The notes: a model not told the origin generated them from the sequence alone. A DNA stretch of 64,000 nt from Carboxydocella sporoproducens DSM 16521 (GCF_900167165.1 NZ_FUXM01000007.1:31046-95045), one strand, 5' to 3'. Numbered from the stretch's first letter, positions 44,312 to 52,468 are shown. Made by a program: numbers and translations.

Positions 44312-45300
44312 TCAAGGTTTCAGCGGGTACAGCCCATGTACTGGGGCTAAAACAGCTTAAAACCGATGCCCCTCCCACCACCGCCTATTTGATGGCGGGG
44401 GAAAAGTGCAGTCGTTCCTGTGGCTTCTGTCCTCAAGGCCGGGACAGCCAGAGCCGTTCTGATCTCCTCTCCCGGGTGACCTGGCCGGGTTTTCAGATGC
44501 AGGAAGTGGTGCCCCGGATTGCTGCAGCTTTTCAGTCCGGGGAGATCAAACGCACCTGTTTGCAAGTGGTTAACAGCCGGGAGGCCTGGCTACATACCCG
44601 GGAGATGATTGCAGAACTGACACGGCAAACCGATGTGCCCATTTGCCTTTCCTGCACTCGCATGGATATGGCTCGGCTGGAGGAAATGCTGGCTGCGGGT
44701 GTAGAACGGATTGGATTACCTCTGGATGTAGCTAATCCTGAACTATATAGCCAGATCAAGGGCGGTTCCTGGAGTGAACAGCTGGCTTTTATCGAAGCTG
44801 CCGCCCGAACTTTTCCGGGGCGAATTAGCACTCATCTCATCGTTGGCCTGGGAGAGCGGGAAGAAGAAATTTGCCAGCTGCTGCAGCGTTTTACCGACCA
44901 GGGAATAACAGTGGCTCTTTTTGCCTTTACCCCTGTGCCGGGTACAGCTCTGGCAGACCGGCCGCCACCACCGCTGGCCCAGTATCGCCGCATCCAGGCT
45001 GCCCACTGGTTAATCAAAAACAAACTGGTCAGGGTAGAACAAATGATTTTTACTGCCAGTGGTCGCCTGGTTTATCTGGGAGCCAGGGAGCAGTTACGGC
45101 AATGGCTGGCCTGTGGCAGGGCATTCCAGACCAGTGGCTGTCCAGATTGCAACCGGCCCTATTATAATGAGAAACCAGGGGGTATTATGTATAATTATCC
45201 CCGGCCGCTGACTGAAGCAGAGAGAGAGCAGGAACTGGCTTTCCTTTTCAGCAGTCTGAAAACTGAGCCGAAGGAGGAGGAACAGTGCAGTGGCGCTTGA
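44308..45300 (+). CDS. Radical SAM protein, LipS1/LipS2-type lipoyl synthase component
   Basis: The 330-residue protein has the radical SAM motif CSRSCGFCPQG (Cys34, 38, 41) and a TIM-barrel-like core. The C-terminal CPDCNRPYYNE segment could ligate an auxiliary cluster. Such proteins are often misannotated as biotin-synthase-like. It overlaps the preceding gene by four bases (ATGA) and the octanoyltransferase gene by 16. The pair with the previous gene and the position beside gcvH and LipM support a role in sulfur insertion into octanoyl-GcvH. GGGGAGGAG supports the ATG at 44308; a frame extending to 44155 is not the start. Confidence 0.72.
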   Translation: MIKVSAGTAHVLGLKQLKTDAPPTTAYLMAGEKCSRSCGFCPQGRDSQSRSDLLSRVTWPGFQMQEVVPRIAAAFQSGEIKRTCLQVVNSREAWLHTREMIAELTRQTDVPICLSCTRMDMARLEEMLAAGVERIGLPLDVANPELYSQIKGGSWSEQLAFIEAAARTFPGRISTHLIVGLGEREEEICQLLQRFTDQGITVALFAFTPVPGTALADRPPPPLAQYRRIQAAHWLIKNKLVRVEQMIFTASGRLVYLGAREQLRQWLACGRAFQTSGCPDCNRPYYNEKPGGIMYNYPRPLTEAEREQELAFLFSSLKTEPKEEEQCSGA

Positions 45301-46094
45301 TTGATAGTGGCAGCATGGACCCTTACTGGAATATGGCCGTGGATGAAGCCATTCTGGAAGCAGTAGCTGCTGGCCAGGTTCCTCCTACCCTGCGCTTTTA
45401 TGCCTGGCAGCCTCCCGGGCTGTCCCTGGGGTATTTTCAGCGGCTGCAACAGGAAGTGGACCTGGTTGCCTGTCAGCGGCTGGGAGTAAAAGTAGTGCGC
45501 CGCCTGACTGGAGGCAGAGCGGTTCTTCATGAACATGAGCTGACCTATAGCCTGATAGCCCCGCAGGACCATCCGGCGGTTAGCGGTTCAGTGCTGGAAT
45601 CATATTTAAAGATTTCCCGGGGTCTGCTGACAGGTTTAAAAAATCTGGGGATCGATGCATGTCTGGCAGAAGGTAAAAGCGGAACAGAACCGGCTTCTTC
45701 AGCCTGTTTTGATGCTCCTTCCCGGTATGAACTGACGGTAGAGGGCAAAAAATTAGTGGGCAGTGCCCAGACCCGCAAACAGGGAGTGGTTTTGCAGCAC
45801 GGTTCCATCCTGGTGCGGCTGGAGACGGAGAAACTTTTCGCCTGTCTCCGCTTTCCCAGCGAAGAAATGCGGAGGCGGCTGCTCAGTAATTTTCACCAGC
45901 GGGCTATCACTATTGGTGCGATTCTGGGACGGGAACCGGAATATGAGGAACTGGTAACTGCCTTTACAGCTGGCTTTAGCCAGGGCCTGGGTATAGAACT
46001 GCAAACGGGTTTGCTTACAGAGCAGGAAAAGGCACAGGCAGCAATGCTGGTAGCGGAAAAATACAGCCAGGAAAGCTGGAACAATTTACGATAA
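45285..46094 (+). CDS. lipM: Octanoyltransferase LipM-like (biotin/lipoate protein ligase family)
   Basis: The 269-residue protein has RRLTGGRAVLHEHELTYSL and VEGKKLVGSAQTRKQG, typical of the lipoate ligase fold. It also has a Cys141 in SACFDAPSRYEL at the position of the catalytic Cys150 of Bacillus LipM. This favours octanoyl transfer from acyl carrier protein to GcvH over ATP-dependent lipoate ligation. GTG start 6 bases after AAGGAGGAGG. Last gene of the glycine cleavage operon; it completes de novo H-protein lipoylation. Confidence 0.85.
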   Translation: MQWRLIDSGSMDPYWNMAVDEAILEAVAAGQVPPTLRFYAWQPPGLSLGYFQRLQQEVDLVACQRLGVKVVRRLTGGRAVLHEHELTYSLIAPQDHPAVSGSVLESYLKISRGLLTGLKNLGIDACLAEGKSGTEPASSACFDAPSRYELTVEGKKLVGSAQTRKQGVVLQHGSILVRLETEKLFACLRFPSEEMRRRLLSNFHQRAITIGAILGREPEYEELVTAFTAGFSQGLGIELQTGLLTEQEKAQAAMLVAEKYSQESWNNLR

Positions 46095-46128
46095 CTAATT
46101 TTTATTTTTATCATAAGTAATAATTGGG

Positions 46129-46134
46129 TATAAT
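46129..46134 (+). promoter_or_regulatory. -10 element of the tRNA gene
   Basis: A perfect TATAAT ends 6 bases before the mature tRNA 5' end, so transcription would begin at or next to the tRNA. No convincing -35 hexamer is present; the upstream 40 bases are AT-rich, like an UP element. Confidence 0.5.
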
Positions 46135-46140
46135 ATGAGC

Positions 46141-46236
46141 GGGGAGAAGGGGGCTGGGTCCCTCCACGGACTGCAAATCCGCTCGGCCTGGACGTAACCC
46201 GTCCGGGGGTTGGTTCGATTCCAACTCTCCCCTCCA
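46141..46236 (+). tRNA. tRNA-Sec-like tRNA with Cys anticodon GCA (tRNA-ReC candidate)
   Basis: The 96-base sequence folds as a class II tRNA. The acceptor stem is GGGGAGA/TCTCCCC (7 bp), the D arm is G-rich with several possible registers, and the anticodon stem is CGGA/TCCG with loop CTGCAAA (anticodon GCA at 46173-46175). A long variable arm of about 8 bp spans 46187-46207 with loop TAACC. The T arm is GTTGG-TTCGATT-CCAAC, followed by discriminator U and encoded CCA. GCA plus U73 are cysteinyl-tRNA synthetase identity elements. Ordinary tRNA-Cys has a short variable loop; GGACTGCAAATCC equals the tRNA-Sec anticodon arm GGACTTCAAATCC except at the anticodon. This matches tRNA-ReC, reported from Desulfotomaculum nigrificans as a Cys-charged, SelB-recognised tRNA that recodes UGA. 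Position 8 is A, unlike normal tRNAs. Confidence 0.85.
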
Positions 46237-46264
46237 TACCGGTACTGTTACCGGTATTTTTTTT
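46236..46264 (+). terminator. Rho-independent terminator after the tRNA
   Basis: ATACCGGTA (46236-46244), loop CTGT, TACCGGTAT (46249-46257), then T residues. It starts at the A of the CCA end. Confidence 0.93.
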
Positions 46265-46281
46265 AACTTGATTATAACAAA

Positions 46282-46318
46282 AAGTTATTAGCCAGATAAT
46301 AATAAGTTATTGTATAAT
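46282..46318 (+). promoter_or_regulatory. Putative hdrA promoter region with direct repeat
   Basis: AAGTTATT occurs at 46282-46289 and again at 46304-46311 (22 bases apart, about two helical turns). It is followed by TATAAT (46313-46318), 34 bases before hdrA. No good -35 is seen, which would fit an activated promoter, possibly by the LysR protein encoded downstream. Confidence 0.35.
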
Positions 46319-46351
46319 TTAACAGAGTATTGTTGATAAGGGGATGGAATA

Positions 46352-48310
46352 ATGGGGAAAACTGGAGTGTTTGTCTGCTGGTGTGGGTCCAATATCGGTG
46401 GTGTTGTGAATGTACCGCAAGTGGTGGAAGCTGTACGTTCATTGCCAGGAGTAGTGCTGGCAACAGATCACAAGTATACTTGCTCTGAACCAGGGCAACA
46501 GATGATCATTTCGGCTATCCAGGAGCATGGTTTGGAACGGGTGGTAGTTGCTTCCTGCTCTCCACGCATGCACGAGCTTACCTTCCGTAAAACCCTGAAG
46601 CGAGCTGGTTTGAATCCATATATGCTGGAAATGGCTAATTTGCGCGAACATTGTTCCTGGATTCATTCTCATCTACCCCAGCTGGCCACAGAAAAGGCTA
46701 TTGCCCTGGTCAAAAAAGCCATTGCCAAAGTTAGTCGGGCCAAACCGTTGTTTGAAGATTTTTTGCCTATAAATAAAAGAGCACTGGTGATAGGGGGCGG
46801 AATAGCCGGGTTGCAAGCTGCTCTGGATATTGCTGAACATGGCTATGAAGTGGTACTGGTAGAAAAAGAGCCAACCATTGGTGGTAAAATGGCAGCTCTG
46901 GATAAAACTTTTCCTACCCTGGACTGTTCAGCCTGTATATGTACACCAAAAATGGTGGAGGCAGCCCAGCATCCAAAGATAAAAATTTATACTCTGGCGG
47001 AAGTAGCTAAGGTTGAGGGCTATCTGGGCAATTTTACTGTTACCGTTCACCAGAAACCACGGTATATAGATCTGGCCAGATGTTCCGGGTGCGGCATTTG
47101 TGAAAGTAAGTGCCCGAGCAAGGTAGCCAGTGAATTTGAACAGGGCCTGAGCATGCGACCAGCCATTTATAGACCTTTTCCCCAGGCTGTACCCAATAAA
47201 CCGGTTATCGATGCTAGAAATTGCCGTAAAATTCAGGAAAATAAATGTGGTCTCTGTGCTAAAATTTGTCCCAATGGAGCTATTGATTACACTCAACAGG
47301 AGGAATTGATCCAGGAACAGGTAGGAGCGATTGTGGTAGCTACCGGTTATGAGCTTTTTGACTGGACCAGATATGAGGAATATGGCGGGGGTAGATACCG
47401 GGATGTCATCAGCGGTTTACAACTGGAACGCCTGTTAAATGCATCCGGACCTACCGGCGGCAAAATCCTGCGGCCTTCTGACGGTAAAGTTCCCCGGAGT
47501 GTGGTTCTGGTCAAATGTGTCGGTTCCCGGGACTACCGGAAAGGCAAGAGTTATTGTTCCAGAGCCTGTTGCATGTATACTGCCAAACATGCAATGCAAA
47601 TCAAGGAAAAAATCCCGTCAGCGGAGGTCTATGTCTTTTATATGGATGTGCGAACTGCCGGTAAGATGTATGAGGAATTTTACCTGAGGGCAGTAGAGGA
47701 ATATGGGGTTAATTACCTGCGTGGCAGAGTCGCCAAAATTTATGAACGAGATAACAGATTGATCGTCTGGGGTGAAGATACCCTCAGCGGGCAGAAGGTA
47801 GAAATCGCGGCTGATCTGGTGGTTCTGGCTACCGGAATGGTACCGGCTGCCGGTGCGGAACAGCTGGCCCAGATTTGCAGCTTCGCTGCGGACAGCAATG
47901 GCTTTTACATGGAAGCTCACCCCAAATTGAGGCCAGTTGAAACCAATACTGCTGGCATATTTTTAGCCGGTTGCTGTCAGGGGCCCAAAGATATCCCGGA
48001 CACAGTGGCGCATGCCAGTGCAGCGGCCAGCAAAGTAACAGCCCTCTTTGCCCAGCAACATCTGGTAACCAATCCGATGGTTGCAGAAGTAAATGAGCAG
48101 CTTTGTTCAGGATGTATGCATTGTCAAAGCATATGTCCCTATCATGCTTTAGAGTTCAAGGAAAGCCAGGGGCGATGGGTGACTATGGTAAATAAAGGGC
48201 TCTGTCAGGGCTGTGGTGCCTGTACCGTTGCCTGTCGTTCCGGGGCGTTGAATCTCAGTGGTTACACCAATGAGCAATTGCTGGCGGAGGTGGTCTGGGC
48301 ATGTCAGTAA
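46352..48310 (+). CDS. hdrA: HdrA-like FAD/Fe-S protein (heterodisulfide reductase A family)
   Basis: HdrA proteins are flavin-based electron-bifurcation hubs linking ferredoxin, hydrogenase or formate dehydrogenase and disulfide-type acceptors. The 652-residue protein has an FAD-binding GGGIAGLQ near 149 and the HdrA signature LDCSACICTPKM (first Cys is residue 192, codon TGT). It also has CSGCGICESKCP with CGLCAKICP, and a C-terminal ferredoxin domain (CSGCMHCQSICP, CQGCGACTVACR). The first signature Cys aligns with the Sec position of known HdrA selenoproteins. mvhD overlaps its end by 10 bases. No hdrBC genes are nearby, so the partner is encoded elsewhere. Confidence 0.93.
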   Translation: MGKTGVFVCWCGSNIGGVVNVPQVVEAVRSLPGVVLATDHKYTCSEPGQQMIISAIQEHGLERVVVASCSPRMHELTFRKTLKRAGLNPYMLEMANLREHCSWIHSHLPQLATEKAIALVKKAIAKVSRAKPLFEDFLPINKRALVIGGGIAGLQAALDIAEHGYEVVLVEKEPTIGGKMAALDKTFPTLDCSACICTPKMVEAAQHPKIKIYTLAEVAKVEGYLGNFTVTVHQKPRYIDLARCSGCGICESKCPSKVASEFEQGLSMRPAIYRPFPQAVPNKPVIDARNCRKIQENKCGLCAKICPNGAIDYTQQEELIQEQVGAIVVATGYELFDWTRYEEYGGGRYRDVISGLQLERLLNASGPTGGKILRPSDGKVPRSVVLVKCVGSRDYRKGKSYCSRACCMYTAKHAMQIKEKIPSAEVYVFYMDVRTAGKMYEEFYLRAVEEYGVNYLRGRVAKIYERDNRLIVWGEDTLSGQKVEIAADLVVLATGMVPAAGAEQLAQICSFAADSNGFYMEAHPKLRPVETNTAGIFLAGCCQGPKDIPDTVAHASAAASKVTALFAQQHLVTNPMVAEVNEQLCSGCMHCQSICPYHALEFKESQGRWVTMVNKGLCQGCGACTVACRSGALNLSGYTNEQLLAEVVWACQ

Positions 48311-48717
48311 AGGAATGGCAGCCTAAAATCATTGGATTTTGCTGTAACTGGTGTAGTTATGCCGGGGCAGACCTGGCAGGGATTAGCCGCTTGCAACAAC
48401 CGCCTAATGTCAGGGTCATCCGGGTGCCCTGTTCCGGCAGGGTAAATCCGCAATTTATTCTTAAAGCTTTTCAGCATGGGGCCGATGGGGTACTGGTGGC
48501 TGGCTGTCATCCGGGTGACTGTCATTATGCTACTGGTAACTATTTCACGCGCAGAAGATTTTTGATTTTCAAGCGATTACTGGAATATGTAGGCTATGAA
48601 CCGGGTCGGTTGAGAGCCCGCTGGATATCAGGAGCGGAAGGGCAAAAATTCGCTTCTACTACCCGGGAAATGGTAGAAGAGATTAAACTGCTAGGCCCCA
48701 ATCGACGATTGAGGTGA
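48301..48717 (+). CDS. mvhD: MvhD-like hydrogenase/heterodisulfide reductase iron-sulfur subunit
   Basis: The 138-residue protein mediates electron transfer between a hydrogenase or formate dehydrogenase and HdrA through a [2Fe-2S] cluster. It shows GFCCNWCSYAGAD at 12-24, RVPCSGRVNP and VAGCHPGDCHYATGNY. Cys14 (codon TGC) occupies the position that is selenocysteine in VhuD-type homologues. It overlaps hdrA by 10 bases and was expected beside it. Confidence 0.94.
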   Translation: MSVKEWQPKIIGFCCNWCSYAGADLAGISRLQQPPNVRVIRVPCSGRVNPQFILKAFQHGADGVLVAGCHPGDCHYATGNYFTRRRFLIFKRLLEYVGYEPGRLRARWISGAEGQKFASTTREMVEEIKLLGPNRRLR

Positions 48718-48723
48718 AATTCG

Positions 48724-49680
48724 ATGAATTTGGATTATTTAAAAACGCTGGTAGTAGTGGCTGAATGCAGGAATTTAACGGAAGCAGCTGAGAGATTGGG
48801 AGTTTCCCAGCCAGCAGTTACCAAACAGATTAAGGTGCTAGAGGAAAGGCTGAATACCAGACTGCTGATCAGGGGCAAAAAAAATCTGGAATTAACAGAA
48901 GCCGGTATTTTGCTGGAACTTTATGGACGGGAGTTGCTTCAGCTCTGGGAGAAGGCCCAGCTGGATTTGTGTAAACTCAGCTGCCAGCAGGCAAAACAGA
49001 GGCTAAGGATTGCCAGCATGATTAAAGGCCCTTTTCTGACCTGGTTACTGGAAAATTTTAAGAAGATTTATCCACGGGTCCCTGTTGAACAGGTGGAGGG
49101 ATCCCTGGATTTTCTAACCGCCAGTAAAGATATTCTGGTTATCAGTGCTGAAAGACTGAAGATCCCGGAGTACACAGGCGAAGCAGTTTATCGAGATAAA
49201 CTAGTTCTGCTGACAGCTAAAAAACATCCCCTTGCCAGTCTAAAAACCATTAATTTTTATGAACTTGCCCGCCAACGGATTTTTACGCTAAAAGCAAGTT
49301 ATCCTTTTGCTATGGTTGCGGGTAAACATAACATTAATTGCAGTCAGGTCATCACTCTGGACAGTCTGGATGCTGTTTTAACAGCTGCCAGAACAGGACA
49401 GGGCGTAGCCCTGGTGCCGAAAAGGGTGACTCTGGCTTATTACCAGGCTAATATGCTGCTGCAAGAGCTTAAGGTTATAGGCTTTCAGGGGGAATACCAG
49501 CTCTGGGCAAATTATCCGGAAAGGGAATTTGCAGCAGCAGCTAGCTTCATGGCTTTTTTAAAAAATTCCCTGACTCAGGAAAAAATCGCCGCTTACTTTG
49601 CCAGTTCCGACCAGGGCTCAGAACGAATCCAGACCGGGGTCCAGATGCTAACCCGGGAAAAAAGCTCTTCGATATGCTGA
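48724..49680 (+). CDS. LysR-family transcriptional regulator
   Basis: The 318-residue protein has the N-terminal LysR helix-turn-helix (LDYLKTLVVVAECRNLTEAA, then ERLGVSQPAVTKQIKVLEERL) and a periplasmic-binding-protein-like effector domain (about 90-300). It follows mvhD by 6 bases and may regulate hdrA-mvhD; the direct repeats before hdrA are candidate targets. The effector cannot be inferred. Its last 88 bases overlap the opposing L,D-transpeptidase gene tail to tail. Its C-terminal 29 residues are therefore encoded antisense to conserved transpeptidase codons and look unconserved. Confidence 0.9.
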   Translation: MNLDYLKTLVVVAECRNLTEAAERLGVSQPAVTKQIKVLEERLNTRLLIRGKKNLELTEAGILLELYGRELLQLWEKAQLDLCKLSCQQAKQRLRIASMIKGPFLTWLLENFKKIYPRVPVEQVEGSLDFLTASKDILVISAERLKIPEYTGEAVYRDKLVLLTAKKHPLASLKTINFYELARQRIFTLKASYPFAMVAGKHNINCSQVITLDSLDAVLTAARTGQGVALVPKRVTLAYYQANMLLQELKVIGFQGEYQLWANYPEREFAAAASFMAFLKNSLTQEKIAAYFASSDQGSERIQTGVQMLTREKSSSIC

Positions 49681-49958
49681 TTGTGGAGGCGCACACAGCC
49701 ATTGGAAACGGCCAGGCCGATTGAAGCGGGATTGTTAGTACCATGAATACCGTATTTACCCCGGGGGACGAAATGAAAGGTTAGCCAGCGGCTGCCCAGG
49801 ATGCCCCCGGGATTGATTATTTTCTCCAGTATACGAAAATTACCCTGCGGGGTCGGAGTCTGGGGTTTGCCGATGGCAATAGGGTAGATGGCCAGGGGCT
49901 TGCCATTTTGCAGGAGATAAAGTTTGCGGACAGAGAGGGAGATATAGATACCATTCAT
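49593..49958 (-). CDS. Small L,D-transpeptidase (YkuD family)
   Basis: The 121-residue protein is a minimal YkuD domain. It contains YLLQNGKPLAIYPIAIGKPQ, TPTPQGNFRI and the catalytic motif HGTNNPASIGLAVSNGCVRL with His and Cys. It forms 3-3 peptidoglycan cross-links or attaches proteins, usually outside the cytoplasm. No signal peptide or LysM domain is present, as in some sporulation-associated YkuD proteins of Clostridia. GAGGAGG lies 8 bases before the ATG. It converges on and overlaps the LysR gene by 88 bases. Confidence 0.88.
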   Translation of the reverse strand: MNGIYISLSVRKLYLLQNGKPLAIYPIAIGKPQTPTPQGNFRILEKIINPGGILGSRWLTFHFVPRGKYGIHGTNNPASIGLAVSNGCVRLHNQHIEELFSRVSIWTPVWIRSEPWSELAK

Positions 49959-50045
49959 ATCCCTTCCTCCTCTTGTATCTCTTTAAAATTTATGGCACAA
50001 TATAGGGGCTAGATGCGAAAATGTTGTTACAAGGAGTGGCAGTTG

Positions 50046-51194
50046 GTGCGCCATAATGGTTTCTATATCTTTCTTGCCATTTTTTTAAGCATCTATGTTT
50101 TGCTTAATTATTACGTTGGCCGGCGGGGCTGGCTGCTGTTCAGTTACTGGTTCCCCTGGCTGGACAGAAAGTTTTACTGGGTTGTTTTCTGGTTACTGGC
50201 GCTTGCCTATCTAATTGGAAGACTGGGCAAAAGGTTTTTACCATGGCTGGACAGCTGGGGATTTACTATGCTGGGATCCTGGTGGATGGGAGCATTTTAT
50301 TATTTACTCCTGAGCTTAATTATTTTTGATCTGATTAAATTTGTACTGGGACGGATGGGTTTATGGCCGAATTCGCTGACACCTATTCTAGGCCTGGGGC
50401 TTTTTCTGTTTATTGTCGGGCTGTTAGTCTACGGTTTTTACAATGCCCGCCAGCCAGTGGTGCGTACCTATGCGGTCAATATCAATAAGCCAGGTGGGCA
50501 ACTGGACAGCTTGAAGGTCGTTATGCTCAGCGACCTGCACCTGGGACGGATCAATCACAAACAGCGTCTGGAACAGGCTGTCCGGCAAATCAATACCATC
50601 AAGCCGGACCTGGTGTTACTAGTAGGAGATATTATTGATGAAGATACCGCTCCTTTTATCGAACAAAAGATGGCGGACGCCTTTCGCCAGCTTCATTCCC
50701 GCTATGGGGTTTATGCTGTCACCGGTAATCATGAATATATCGGAGGTGAAGCGGAAAGAGCAGTGGCAGCCTTAAGGGAAGCAGGCATTACCGTATTAAG
50801 GGATGAGGCTGTATTCGTAGCAAACAGTCTCTACCTGATTGGCCGGGAAGATCAGGTAAAGGAACGATTTACCGGTAAAAAAAGAAAACCCTTAGCGGAA
50901 ATAATCAAGAACCTGGACCGCCATAAACCCATGCTGCTGATGGACCATCAACCCCGGCAACTGGAGGAAAGTTTAATGGCAGGTATAGACCTGCAGGTCT
51001 CCGGACATACCCATCGCGGTCAGCTCTGGCCTAATAATTATTTAACCAGTCGTATCTATGAAGTGGACTGGGGCTATTATCGCAAAGGTTCGTTGCAGGT
51101 GGTAGTGTCTTCTGGCTATGGTACCTGGGGGCCACCTTTCCGCATAGGCAATCAGCCGGAAATTGTGGTTTTGCAGCTATCCTTTCAGAAATAA
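50046..51194 (+). CDS. Membrane-anchored metallophosphoesterase
   Basis: The 382-residue protein has four hydrophobic segments in the first 135 residues and then a calcineurin-like phosphoesterase domain. The metal motifs are VMLSDLHLGR, LLVGDIIDE, TGNHEY and VSGHTHRGQLWP. It resembles YkuE/YaeI-type enzymes that hydrolyse phospholipid derivatives (for example UDP-diacylglucosamine or lipid phosphates); the substrate is unknown. AAGGAG at 50031-50036 favours GTG 50046 (or TTG 50043) over the ATG at 50013. It ends in a bidirectional terminator shared with ndh. Confidence 0.87.
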   Translation: MRHNGFYIFLAIFLSIYVLLNYYVGRRGWLLFSYWFPWLDRKFYWVVFWLLALAYLIGRLGKRFLPWLDSWGFTMLGSWWMGAFYYLLLSLIIFDLIKFVLGRMGLWPNSLTPILGLGLFLFIVGLLVYGFYNARQPVVRTYAVNINKPGGQLDSLKVVMLSDLHLGRINHKQRLEQAVRQINTIKPDLVLLVGDIIDEDTAPFIEQKMADAFRQLHSRYGVYAVTGNHEYIGGEAERAVAALREAGITVLRDEAVFVANSLYLIGREDQVKERFTGKKRKPLAEIIKNLDRHKPMLLMDHQPRQLEESLMAGIDLQVSGHTHRGQLWPNNYLTSRIYEVDWGYYRKGSLQVVVSSGYGTWGPPFRIGNQPEIVVLQLSFQK

Positions 51195-51230
51195 AAAAGG
51201 CTTGCTCCGTTAGGCGAGCAAGCCTTTTTT
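51193..51230. terminator. Bidirectional terminator between the phosphoesterase gene and ndh
   Basis: AAAAAAGGCTTGCTC (51193-51207), 8-base loop, GAGCAAGCCTTTTTT (51216-51230). It has a run of T on both strands and contains the ndh stop codon. Confidence 0.93.
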
Positions 51231-52412
51231 GATGACCAGGGGCAGTCCTCCCAGTTTATAGAGGTAGCGGATAGCTACTGCTTCTTTCAGAATATGACCG
51301 ATCAGGCCAGTGGCCCGGTATTTTTTGACCTTACCCACAGCATAACGGCGTCCCAGGGACGCTACCACTCCCCGATGAATAAATCGGAAGGGAGTAAGGG
51401 GTTGCCCTGTCAGCAAGTTAACCAGGTTTTCCCCTACATGCTCAGCTTGCTGTAAAGCGACCTGAGCAGTAGGGGGGAGAGGTTTTCCTTCCGGACCGAA
51501 TGGCAAAGAACAGTCACCGATGACGAAAATGTTTTCCCAGCCCTGGGCCCGGTTAAATGCATCCACAGGGGTACGGCCTCGCTGAACAGGGAAGCCGCTC
51601 GCTTCGACGACACGATTGCCCCGGACGCCGCCGGTCCAGATGATGGTACCGGTGTGGATTTGCCGGCCTGATTTAAGACAAACCAGCTCGGATTCCACGT
51701 GATGAATGGGGTCCTGGGTTATAAGTTCGATGCCTTTGGCGGCCATAATTTGAGCTGCCTGTTCACAGAGGAAGGCATCATTGCCCGGCAAAACACAGGG
51801 AGCAGCTTCGATATTAATGATTTTGGTTTTTTCGACCGGGATATCATAGCGACGGGCCAGTTCCGGCAACCAGTCGGCCAGCTCAGTAGCCAGTTCTACC
51901 CCGGTAAACCCGGCGCCACCGATGACGAAGGTCAGCAGGTGTTTTTGTTCTGGCTCAGCTTTGTAGCGGGCCAGGGCGTTGGCAATGTGAGTATGGATCA
52001 AGCGGGCCCCATTTAAACTGTGCAAGGTCAGGGCATGGTCAGCCAGGCCGGGAATGCCGAAATACTCTGGCTCACTGCCCAGAGCGATAATCAGATAATC
52101 ATAGCTGAGGACAGTGCCATCACTCAGGTGTACTTGCTGGCGTTCCCGATCTATGCTGGAGACAATCCCCTTGTGAAACCGGACCCGGTTTAAATCCAGC
52201 ACTTCTGCGATTTCTACCCGCACATCTTCAAAATCATTGCGTCCGGCGGCGGGTTCATGGATTTGCGCCAGAAACTGATGGTAAGAGTGTTTATTGACCA
52301 GGATTATTTCCGCCTGTTCGGGGGGCAGTTTTTTGGAGAGCTTTTTGGCGCAAATCATGCCTGCATAGCCTGCGCCCAAAATCAGAATACGGGGTTTTGT
52401 TTGCATAGTCAT
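51210..52412 (-). CDS. ndh: Type II NADH dehydrogenase (NDH-2-like)
   Basis: The 400-residue monotopic flavoprotein has an FAD motif ILILGAGYAGM, an NAD motif FVIGGAGFTGVELATELA and the C-terminal ENIFVIGDCS with the quinone-site region AQVALQQAEHVGENL. It transfers electrons from NADH to quinone or another acceptor without proton pumping. AAGGAGT lies 7 bases before ATG 52412; an upstream in-frame ATG at 52469 lies in the promoter. In an anaerobe it may recycle NADH or handle oxygen exposure. Confidence 0.9.
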   Translation of the reverse strand: MTMQTKPRILILGAGYAGMICAKKLSKKLPPEQAEIILVNKHSYHQFLAQIHEPAAGRNDFEDVRVEIAEVLDLNRVRFHKGIVSSIDRERQQVHLSDGTVLSYDYLIIALGSEPEYFGIPGLADHALTLHSLNGARLIHTHIANALARYKAEPEQKHLLTFVIGGAGFTGVELATELADWLPELARRYDIPVEKTKIINIEAAPCVLPGNDAFLCEQAAQIMAAKGIELITQDPIHHVESELVCLKSGRQIHTGTIIWTGGVRGNRVVEASGFPVQRGRTPVDAFNRAQGWENIFVIGDCSLPFGPEGKPLPPTAQVALQQAEHVGENLVNLLTGQPLTPFRFIHRGVVASLGRRYAVGKVKKYRATGLIGHILKEAVAIRYLYKLGGLPLVIKKGLLA

Positions 52413-52468
52413 TGCCAGACTCCTTTCCGATATGTGAAAGTGTGTACTTGCATTAGTTGTTGCTAACA

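Noticed and set aside
46141..46236. Reading the long-variable-arm tRNA as tRNA-Ser or tRNA-Leu
   Set aside because: The anticodon loop CTGCAAA places GCA at 34-36, which is neither a Ser nor a Leu anticodon, and the discriminator is U rather than the G or A expected for those tRNAs.
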